The translations under genes were made by a program, and so were the position numbers. From contig NZ_WASP01000005.1 of NCBI RefSeq assembly GCF_009712225.1, positions 186,110 to 237,228 on the forward strand: DNA of 51,119 nucleotides, in the 5' to 3' direction. This DNA is from Desulfovibrio sp. (GTDB taxonomy: Bacteria; Desulfobacterota; Desulfovibrionia; Desulfovibrionales; Desulfovibrionaceae). Below the pieces are notes generated by a model that did not search any database, was not told the origin of the DNA, and saw only the letters and a program-made list of their open reading frames with translations. Below, one piece after another: positions 27,126 through 33,999 of this stretch. Numbering within the stretch: the first letter of the stretch is position 1; each line of letters begins with the position of its first letter.

Positions 27126-27213
27126 GGCAAAGGAAGCAAAGCCCGCCCGACACGGCTGAACCATACAATCTGGATTGCACACAGCATCGCCAAGGCGGGT
27201 AAGGAGAACGCGT

Positions 27214-28170
27214 ATGTCCAGAATTTATCAGAACAATCCCCTTTCTATCGGCAACACTCCCCTGGTGCGGCTTAATCGCGTGGTGGGGCCCAAGGCCACA
27301 GTGCTGGCCAAGATCGAAGGCCGCAACCCCTCGTACTCCGTCAAATGCCGCATTGGCGCAGCCATGATTGCCAATGCGGAAAGTCGTGGTCTGCTGCGCC
27401 CCGGCGTGGGCATTGTGGAGCCCACCAGCGGCAATACGGGTATTGCACTGGCTTATGTGGCAGCCGCCAAGGGCTATGAACTTACGCTCACCATGCCCGA
27501 GACCATGAGCCTTGAGCGCCGCCGCGTGGTGGCCATGCTGGGCGCAAAGCTGGTGCTCACCCCGGGTGCGGAGGGCATGCCCGGAGCCATTCGCAAGGCC
27601 GAAGAGCTGGCAGCCGCCAACCCCGGCGCGTTCTTTATGCCCCAGCAATTCAAGAATCCGGCCAACCCGGCCATTCATGAGGCCACCACCGGCCCCGAAA
27701 TATGGAATGATACCGACGGTCAGGTGGACGCCATTGTGGCGGGCGTGGGTACGGGCGGCACCATTACGGGTATTTCACGCTATCTCAAGCACACGCGGGG
27801 CAAGAGCATCGTTTCCGTGGCGGTTGAGCCTGCTGCCAGCCCTGTGATCAGCCAGCACCTGGCAGGTCAGCCCCTGCAACCTGGGCCGCACAAGATACAG
27901 GGCATTGGTGCTGGTTTTATACCTGAAACGCTGGATGTCAGCCTGCTGGACAGGGTAGAAGCCGTGGGCAACGATGAGGCCATTGAATTTGCCCGCAGGC
28001 TGGCGCGTGAAGAGGGCATTCTGGCTGGTATCTCTTCGGGCGCAGCAGCTGCAGCAGCGGCGAGGCTTGCGGATCTGCCGGAATTTGAGGGCAAGACCAT
28101 TGTGGTTATTTTGCCTGATGCGGGCGAACGTTATCTGTCGTCTGCCCTTTATGAGGGCATCGGCGAGTAG
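27214..28170 (+). CDS. cysK: Cysteine synthase (O-acetylserine sulfhydrylase)
   Basis: A PLP enzyme that makes L-cysteine from O-acetylserine and sulfide, the natural fixing route in a sulfide-producing cell. The 318-residue protein has the PLP lysine Lys44 in [11 protein letters not shown], the substrate loop [16 protein letters not shown], the phosphate-binding [10 protein letters not shown] and [12 protein letters not shown] near the C-terminus. It reads very like Escherichia coli CysK by eye. AAGGAG lies 7 bases before the ATG. It has its own terminator downstream, and a candidate operator and an Rrf2 gene upstream. Confidence 0.95.
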   Translation: MSRIYQNNPLSIGNTPLVRLNRVVGPKATVLAKIEGRNPSYSVKCRIGAAMIANAESRGLLRPGVGIVEPTSGNTGIALAYVAAAKGYELTLTMPETMSLERRRVVAMLGAKLVLTPGAEGMPGAIRKAEELAAANPGAFFMPQQFKNPANPAIHEATTGPEIWNDTDGQVDAIVAGVGTGGTITGISRYLKHTRGKSIVSVAVEPAASPVISQHLAGQPLQPGPHKIQGIGAGFIPETLDVSLLDRVEAVGNDEAIEFARRLAREEGILAGISSGAAAAAAARLADLPEFEGKTIVVILPDAGERYLSSALYEGIGE

Positions 28171-28187
28171 TCTGGCTGCAATGGCAG

Positions 28188-28223
28188 AAAAAGGCTGTAG
28201 GGCGTAAGCTCTACAGCCTTTTT
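28188..28223. terminator. Bidirectional terminator
   Basis: AAAAAGGCTGTAG and CTACAGCCTTTTT form a 13-bp stem between the convergent cysK and LysR genes, with A and T tracts that suit termination on both strands. Confidence 0.88.
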
Positions 28224-28235
28224 GCGTTATGGCCG

Positions 28236-29153
28236 TCAGTGAAGCATTTCTTCGGCAATGGGCACGCCATGCTCAAAGAGCGTGGACAGAAAGGCCCTGG
28301 TGGTGCGGCTAAAGGTGGTGTTGGGCTGCGTGACAAGAAAGTAGTTGGTGTGCATGGAAAAATCTTTGACCGGCAAAGGAACCAGCGCACCATTTTCCAA
28401 CTCCCTGGTTGCTGCATGGCGGGGCAGGGCTGTTATGCCCAAACCGTCAATGACCATCTGCTTGGTCACTTCCATGTTGTCCACGGTCACTATCATGGGA
28501 GGGTTAGCGCGGGGTGCATGTTTTTTTAGCCATTTTGCCACCTTGTCAGTCATGCGCGCGCCCTGCTCGCGCATGATCATGGTTTCGCGGGTAATGTCCG
28601 CTGCCTGCAGCATGCGGTGCGAAGCCGCAAGGGCGGACTGTTTGCCAGCCACGAGAATAAGCGGCTCGCGATGTAAAAAGTGCTGCTGTAACGTGGGGTG
28701 ACCTGACGACGAGCCGCCAAACCCTATCTCCAGCTCTCCATTTTGCAGCTTGTCCGCAAGCTTGTGCGAATTACAGATAACCATGCGGATTTTGATGCGT
28801 GGGTACCGGTGATGAAAGCTGTTAACGAAAAATGGCAGCCAGTACGCACCCATAATGGCAGTTGCGCCGATGGTCAGGTCGCCGCTCTGCAGTTCGCCTA
28901 TTTCCTGAAAGGCGTTGCGCAGCTCGCTGAGCACGCCAAATATTTGCTGGGTATATTTATAGAGAAGCTCCCCTTCGCTCGTGAGTCTGACGCTGCGACA
29001 TGTTCTTTTGAACAGCACCACGCCCAGGCTTTGCTCAAGATTCTGAATCTGCATGCTGATGGCGGGTTGAGTAAGGAACAGCTCACGGGCAACCTGGGTA
29101 AAATTACCTGTTTCTGCCACTCGGTGGAAAGCTCTGAGACTTTCAATATTCAT
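28236..29153 (-). CDS. LysR-family transcription regulator
   Basis: A 305-residue LysR-type regulator. The N-terminal winged helix is MNIESLRAFHRVAETGNF, then TQVARELFLTQPAISMQIQN and LGVVLFKRTCRSVRLTSEG. The C-terminal two-lobe effector domain follows (LTIGATAIMGAYWLP to ITALPRHAA). I set the start at 29153, where AGGAG lies 5 bases upstream. It lies 59 bases downstream of the porin gene on the same strand with no terminator between, so the porin and this regulator may share a transcript. The effector is unknown; the resemblance to CysB and CbbR is general. Confidence 0.9.
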   Translation of the reverse strand: MNIESLRAFHRVAETGNFTQVARELFLTQPAISMQIQNLEQSLGVVLFKRTCRSVRLTSEGELLYKYTQQIFGVLSELRNAFQEIGELQSGDLTIGATAIMGAYWLPFFVNSFHHRYPRIKIRMVICNSHKLADKLQNGELEIGFGGSSSGHPTLQQHFLHREPLILVAGKQSALAASHRMLQAADITRETMIMREQGARMTDKVAKWLKKHAPRANPPMIVTVDNMEVTKQMVIDGLGITALPRHAATRELENGALVPLPVKDFSMHTNYFLVTQPNTTFSRTTRAFLSTLFEHGVPIAEEMLH

Positions 29154-29212
29154 GCAGGCTCCTGATTGTGGCCATGTGTGCGGGGTCATGCACGTATGCC
29201 GGGTTTAACAGA

Positions 29213-30844
29213 CTAAAAATTATAATAAAAAGCCAGGTTGCACTGCCAAGCATCACGCAGGTTGGGTTTGCCGACCCAACCGCCGCCCGCAACGGCGCCT
29301 CTGCCCCAGACGCTGCTTGATGTATCCAGGTTAAGCAAAACGTAGTGCGCTTCAAGATTCATGGTAAGATTTTTGTATATTTGCCATTCATTGACAAGGC
29401 TGAATTCAGTAGCGCTGTCTTTCGTGGTAAGATAAATGCCTTCGACGCCGGCATTAAAGTCGGTACCAACTCTGGTGGTGACGTAGTTGCCGCTGGCATT
29501 CTTTTTTCCAAGAAAATATTTGGCCATTACAGGGTCGTTTGTACCCCTGAAATGGTTGATGCGTATGGTATGCGTGAGGTCTTCAAGAAAAGAAATGTCC
29601 TTGAGTCTTGCGCCAAATCCCCAGGTGCCGGTCCAGACGGCCGTAACGGCGTTTTTGCGTGAAATGATGCTGCCGTTGCTGGCAAATTTGGAAAGCTGGT
29701 TGCCAGTGGTAGAGCGGATTGTCGGCATGCGCTGCGACCCGTTCTTTATGTCGCCCGTGTCGCCAGAACTGTACCAGGCGTAAATGCCGGGGATGCCCCA
29801 ATCGAGCTTGTATTCGCCGAGCAAAAATCCTTCCCAGCCTGACCGGTTAAGCTGGGCATGCTCGTATGCCACGCTGCCGTATGTAAAATCCCAGGCCAGC
29901 CGAAAGGGATCGCTGCCCGTGTATTCTCCCGTTACCGCCCCCCAAAAGGCATTGCCGTATTCCGTCAGCCGGTCGGAATGCCCCTGCTTTGTCGCCCATA
30001 CCGCCGGGAGCATGCCGGTGTACACGCTGGTAATACCGTTGCCCATCTGGTCGGACGTGTTGCTGGGCACACTGTTCCACGAACTATAGGCTTTGTTGAC
30101 GCGGGGGTTCATCACATTGGGCCCGATGCTGGCGTGCATGAACCACGGCGTGATTTTGAGTCCGTCAAACGACAGGGGCACCAGAAGCCCGGCCGCATCC
30201 ATGTTGTCCATGTAGTTTGCGGAGGTGCGGGGCTGCCCGGCAAGGCTGCCGGGGTAATTGTCGTTGTAAAAGCGAAACCAGAACCCCGTAACGTCGGCAT
30301 GTTCGTTGACCTTGTACGAGGCCACTATGCCTGGCACGTCGTCCTGAAAGATGTTGGACGTTTTTGCCACAAAGTTGGGCAATGTAATTTCCTGAATGCC
30401 CATACGTACCTTGAGTGGCGTATTGGGCAACGTCCAGTCCAGGTAGGCGTTTTTTACTTCAACAGCATTGCCGTCGGCCCCCAGGGCGCCGCCGTACGCA
30501 TTTGTGCCGCCGGGGCGGTCCATTGCATTGCCCCACTGCTGATCGCCTATTTCAAACCATACGGTGCCTGAAAGATATTCCGAAGCTATTGCCTGCAGTT
30601 GCAGGCGTACCCGCTGGTTTGTGCCAAATTCATCCGCCGTGTTCGTCGCACCCCCGTTGTAGCCCGTGTAGGGCGAGGGGTTGGGCGCTTTATTGGTTGC
30701 GCGCGGGCTGTTGGCGAACTTTCCGTAGTTGCCGTAGTCGAAGTTTACAATCCATTGACCTTTGACTTTAAATTCAACTGATTCAGCACGTAACGGAGCC
30801 AATGCCAACCCCGCGGCCATGAGAAGGACGAGATGCTTTTTCAT
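29213..30844 (-). CDS. Outer-membrane porin, Desulfovibrio type
   Basis: A 543-residue outer-membrane beta-barrel protein. A signal peptide (MKKHLVLLMAAGLALAPLRA) is followed by alternating amphipathic strands rich in Tyr, Trp, Asn and Gly, and the chain ends in LAFYYNF with a C-terminal Phe, the usual signal for barrel assembly. Large porins of this kind are abundant in Desulfovibrio outer membranes. GGGAGG lies 7 bases before the ATG, and a 9-bp inverted repeat lies directly upstream of that. The solute specificity cannot be read from the sequence. It is divergent from the CYTH-SLC13 group. Confidence 0.85.
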   Translation of the reverse strand: MKKHLVLLMAAGLALAPLRAESVEFKVKGQWIVNFDYGNYGKFANSPRATNKAPNPSPYTGYNGGATNTADEFGTNQRVRLQLQAIASEYLSGTVWFEIGDQQWGNAMDRPGGTNAYGGALGADGNAVEVKNAYLDWTLPNTPLKVRMGIQEITLPNFVAKTSNIFQDDVPGIVASYKVNEHADVTGFWFRFYNDNYPGSLAGQPRTSANYMDNMDAAGLLVPLSFDGLKITPWFMHASIGPNVMNPRVNKAYSSWNSVPSNTSDQMGNGITSVYTGMLPAVWATKQGHSDRLTEYGNAFWGAVTGEYTGSDPFRLAWDFTYGSVAYEHAQLNRSGWEGFLLGEYKLDWGIPGIYAWYSSGDTGDIKNGSQRMPTIRSTTGNQLSKFASNGSIISRKNAVTAVWTGTWGFGARLKDISFLEDLTHTIRINHFRGTNDPVMAKYFLGKKNASGNYVTTRVGTDFNAGVEGIYLTTKDSATEFSLVNEWQIYKNLTMNLEAHYVLLNLDTSSSVWGRGAVAGGGWVGKPNLRDAWQCNLAFYYNF

Positions 30845-30860
30845 CGGATACCTCCCGAAA

Positions 30861-30883
30861 GATACATTTTGAATAAATGTATC
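30861..30883 (-). promoter_or_regulatory. Inverted repeat in porin leader
   Basis: GATACATTT and AAATGTATC form a perfect 9-bp inverted repeat around TGAAT, next to the porin ribosome binding site. It could be an operator or an mRNA hairpin that affects translation. The remaining AT-rich 260 bases up to the CYTH gene hold the divergent promoters, which I could not place. Confidence 0.5.
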
Positions 30884-31142
30884 CCAAAGACGTAATCCGC
30901 AGAAATCATGTTCTGTGATTGCAATGATAAATCCTGATTATGGGTGCGTGATTTATTATGCAGATCTCGACGTGTGTTACCAACACTGGTGATTTAATAG
31001 TTGCGCGTCAATCATAAGCTTTGTTTATGGTAGAGAAAGGCTCTTTTGATTTTTTTCAGTCGTAAATTTTTTGTATGGTTTTACGCAAGAGATCAAGCAC
31101 ATCACTGCCGGCATGTCCGGCAGCACTAACAAGGAGTATCAT

Positions 31143-31607
31143 ATGGGCAAGGAAATTGAACGCAAATTTTTGATAAATGGCGACGATTGGCGGGCGCTGG
31201 CGCAGGGCACCATGTACCGGCAGGGGTATCTCAACAGTGCCAAGGAGCGCACTGTTCGCGTGCGCACCGTTGGTGACAGGGCCTTTTTGACCATCAAGGG
31301 TATAACCGTCGGGGCCACGCGGGCAGAGTACGAGTACGAAATCCCCTTTGGCGACTGCAATGCCCTGTTGGACAACCTGGCCGAAAAACCCCTGATTGAA
31401 AAGAAGCGCTACAAGATAAAGCAGGGCGAATTTGTTTGGGAAATTGACGAATTTTTTGGCGATAATCAGGGGCTTATCGTGGCCGAGATCGAGCTGGTCA
31501 GCGAAGATCAGGTCTTCAACAAGCCGCAGTGGGTGGGTGAAGAAGTGACCGGCGATCCCCGGTATTTCAACTCAAACCTCATCAAGCACCCCTTTACCAA
31601 GTGGTAA
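31143..31607 (+). CDS. CYTH-domain protein (triphosphate tunnel metalloenzyme)
   Basis: A 154-residue single-domain CYTH protein. The hallmark ExExK is present as E4-I-E6-R-K8, followed by the charged tunnel strands TVRVRTVGDRAFLTIKG, YEYEIPF, LIEKKRYKI, FVWEIDEFFG and LIVAEIELVSED. Bacterial members of this size are usually inorganic triphosphatases, sometimes class IV adenylate cyclases. AAGGAG lies 7 bases before the ATG. It is the first of three closely spaced genes with a second CYTH-like gene (30 bases on) and a transporter. Confidence 0.9.
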   Translation: MGKEIERKFLINGDDWRALAQGTMYRQGYLNSAKERTVRVRTVGDRAFLTIKGITVGATRAEYEYEIPFGDCNALLDNLAEKPLIEKKRYKIKQGEFVWEIDEFFGDNQGLIVAEIELVSEDQVFNKPQWVGEEVTGDPRYFNSNLIKHPFTKW

Positions 31608-31637
31608 TGGGCCAGTCGCCGATCAAAGGAGTTTGTC

Positions 31638-32276
31638 ATGCCTAACGTATTTGCCCAGAATGTCGCCACATCTGCCGCCGATGCCGAAAAAATTGTACCC
31701 AGGGCCGAGTTTCGTGTTTTTGGCCACGGCATAATCGATACGGTCAAGCAGCGTATGTGGAATTGCTCTGCAGTGCTCCACAAAGCCCGCAAAATGCCAG
31801 CGGAAACCTATTTTCTTTCGGTCAACACGACTGAAGCCAACGTGAAGGTACGCGATGGCCTGCTGGATATAAAAACAAAAACGGGTGAAACCCCAGAAGG
31901 ATATGAAATTTTTCAACCGCGCGGCAAATTTCAGTTTCCTGTGAGCAGGCAGGACCTGTCTGTCATATTGGGGCACCTCAAGGTTGAAATGCCGTTGGAC
32001 AAATCAACCTACGAAATTGAAGAATTCATCGAGATGGCCCGCGCCCATCCGCAACTGGCCCCCGTCACCGTGGAAAAAATGCGCTACGGCTTTACCGTGG
32101 ACGGCATCATCTGCGAATTTGCCCAGGTGTGGTTTAACGGCGCACTGGTGGAATCTGCCTGCTGCGAAAGCGAAAATTACGCGGGAATGCGTAAGGCTGT
32201 GGAATATCTTGGTTTGGCAGACATGCCCAACATCAACTATCTTAAGGCTGCAAGGCGCATCATAGGCATGGAATAA
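31638..32276 (+). CDS. Probable divergent CYTH-like protein
   Basis: A 212-residue protein that I do not recognise by name but that reads as a distant CYTH relative. AEFRVFG (23-29) sits where ExExK should be and has lost most of it. NVKVRDGLLDIKT (68-80) matches the R-x-R and T-x-K strands. VEKMRYGFTVDGIICEF (145-161) and the following FNGALVESACCESEN match the K-K-R-Y, I-D-E-F and E-x-E strands of its upstream neighbour. The weakened metal motif suggests altered or lost catalysis, perhaps a sensor or binding partner of the first CYTH protein. An AAAGGAG site lies before the ATG. Confidence in the gene is high, in the fold moderate. Confidence 0.65.
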   Translation: MPNVFAQNVATSAADAEKIVPRAEFRVFGHGIIDTVKQRMWNCSAVLHKARKMPAETYFLSVNTTEANVKVRDGLLDIKTKTGETPEGYEIFQPRGKFQFPVSRQDLSVILGHLKVEMPLDKSTYEIEEFIEMARAHPQLAPVTVEKMRYGFTVDGIICEFAQVWFNGALVESACCESENYAGMRKAVEYLGLADMPNINYLKAARRIIGME

Positions 32277-32355
32277 TACGATGCACCCCCGGCGGTTTCG
32301 TCCTGTCCCCCTACCATCGGGGCGAAACCGCCTTTCCGCCAAGGAGGTTCGGGCC

Positions 32356-33924
32356 ATGTCTCAAGTACAAACGCCGCCCAGCACGTTTGATCCGCTGGAT
32401 ATGCGGAACTACACACTGGAAAAACTCCCGGAAATGAAAGGCGGCGTGTGGGTTGACCGGGTAAAGTTTATAGGTATCCCCCTCGCCATCTTTATGTTTT
32501 TGTATTTTGATCTGCGCTGGTGCGGTACCATCGGAGTGTTTGAAGCGCAGACCAAGGTTCCCCCCGCGCACTGCTATTCGGCCCTGGCGATTTTTGTGTC
32601 GTCGCTCATTCTCTGGCTGGCCGAATCGATCCCCAACTACCTAACATCATTTCTGATCATCATCGCAGCTGTGCTCACCGGGGTTATGAAAATGCGCCCG
32701 GCATTTGCCATGCTGGGCGAGCCCGTGATGGTGCTGAACATTGCCTCGTTCATCATGGCCAGCGCCCTTGTGGTTACAGGCCTTGCCAAGCGCATCTGCA
32801 TCTATATGGTTTTGCGCATGGGCAACAATCTCGCGATGATGCTGCTCTGTTTTATCGGCCTCAATTTGCTGCTTGGGGCGTTTATCAGTGCCACATCGGC
32901 AAAAACAGCTCTTTTACTGCCGCTATTCATGGTCATTTCGGCCATGTACGGCGCAACGGGCGGAGAGAACCGCAACAACGTTGGCCGCAACATGGTGCTG
33001 CAAAATCTGTTGGCCAACAATGTGTCGGCCTCCGCCTTTATTACCGGCTCTGCAGCCAACCTGGTGGCGGCCACACTGCTGGAAACAGCCGGATACAAGG
33101 TTTATTACGCTGACTGGATCAAGGTAATGCTGCCCCTGAGCATAATGCAGTGCCTGTTTGCCTGGTATTCTGGTACGCGCTGGATATTCCCCCTCAGCAA
33201 GGAGGACTCCACGCCAAAGATGGAAGGCGGCACCGCCCGACTGCGGGACGAACTGTCCAAACTGGGAAAGGTCAGCTCTGCAGAAATTCGCGCTGGTCTG
33301 GTGTTTCTGGCAGTTCTGGCGTTGTGGGCCACAGACAAGCAGCACGGCATTCGTGCGGAAGTTGTTGCGCTGGTGGGTGCTGCCTGCGTGCTTATGCCCA
33401 GCTTGTGCAAGCTGCCGCGTCTGGGCGTCATCAAGTGGAACGACGCCGACATCCCTTGGCACATGCTGATGTTCAGCTGGGGTGCATATGTACTTGGCGG
33501 GCTGGTTGAAAAAACTGATATAGTGGGGCTGTGGATACATTCCATGCTTGATAGCTGGAATGCCGCAGCCTTGCCCAAGGTTGCCGTTTTTGGCGTGCTG
33601 GCGTTGGTTTTTGCGCTGACAACTTTGATAAGCGAGAGCAAAACGGCCCGCACCATCGTTATGTTCCCGATCATTATTGCCGTTGCCAAAAAATTTGGCT
33701 GGGACGTGATAGGGTTCAGTCTTCCCATGGCCTTTCTTATCAACCAGGTGTATGTGCTCTACTTCAACTCCAAGCCAGCCAACATCAGTTATCTGACAAA
33801 CCAGTATTCCAGCTGGGAATCCTTCAAATTTGGCATACTGCAATTGCTGGCTTGCCTCGTAATGCTGATATTATGGACGCAATACGCCATGCCTCATATG
33901 GGATTTGACAGCAGGCTGTGGTAA
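32356..33924 (+). CDS. SLC13/DASS-family anion transporter
   Basis: A 522-residue inner-membrane protein with about 11-12 hydrophobic segments, of the divalent anion:sodium symporter (SLC13) type. It shows the paired hairpin regions of the family: FISATSAKTALLLPLF with the following NVSASAFITGSAANLVAA, and LTTLISESKTARTIVMFP with FLINQVYVLYFNSKP. These correspond to the two SNT-like substrate motifs, here altered. Family substrates are sulfate, succinate, citrate and phosphate-like anions. AAGGAGG lies 8 bases before the ATG. It follows the two CYTH genes by 79 bases and is closed by a large hairpin. Confidence 0.85.
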   Translation: MSQVQTPPSTFDPLDMRNYTLEKLPEMKGGVWVDRVKFIGIPLAIFMFLYFDLRWCGTIGVFEAQTKVPPAHCYSALAIFVSSLILWLAESIPNYLTSFLIIIAAVLTGVMKMRPAFAMLGEPVMVLNIASFIMASALVVTGLAKRICIYMVLRMGNNLAMMLLCFIGLNLLLGAFISATSAKTALLLPLFMVISAMYGATGGENRNNVGRNMVLQNLLANNVSASAFITGSAANLVAATLLETAGYKVYYADWIKVMLPLSIMQCLFAWYSGTRWIFPLSKEDSTPKMEGGTARLRDELSKLGKVSSAEIRAGLVFLAVLALWATDKQHGIRAEVVALVGAACVLMPSLCKLPRLGVIKWNDADIPWHMLMFSWGAYVLGGLVEKTDIVGLWIHSMLDSWNAAALPKVAVFGVLALVFALTTLISESKTARTIVMFPIIIAVAKKFGWDVIGFSLPMAFLINQVYVLYFNSKPANISYLTNQYSSWESFKFGILQLLACLVMLILWTQYAMPHMGFDSRLW

Positions 33925-33931
33925 TTTTTTA

Positions 33932-33994
33932 CAGCGCCCAATAAATAAGGCCACCCGCGCGGGCAAAGCGGGTGGCCTTATTTATTGGGCGCTG
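33932..33994. terminator. 27-bp perfect inverted repeat between convergent genes
   Basis: Bases 33932-33958 and 33968-33994 are perfect reverse complements around a 9-base loop. The outer part is GC-rich (CAGCGCCC), the middle AT-rich (AATAAATAAGG) and the inner part GC-rich (CCACCCGC). It lies 7 bases after the transporter stop and 5 bases before the stop of the convergent 966-residue gene. It must act as a terminator both ways but is much longer than usual. Confidence 0.8.
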
Positions 33995-33999
33995 CGGGC

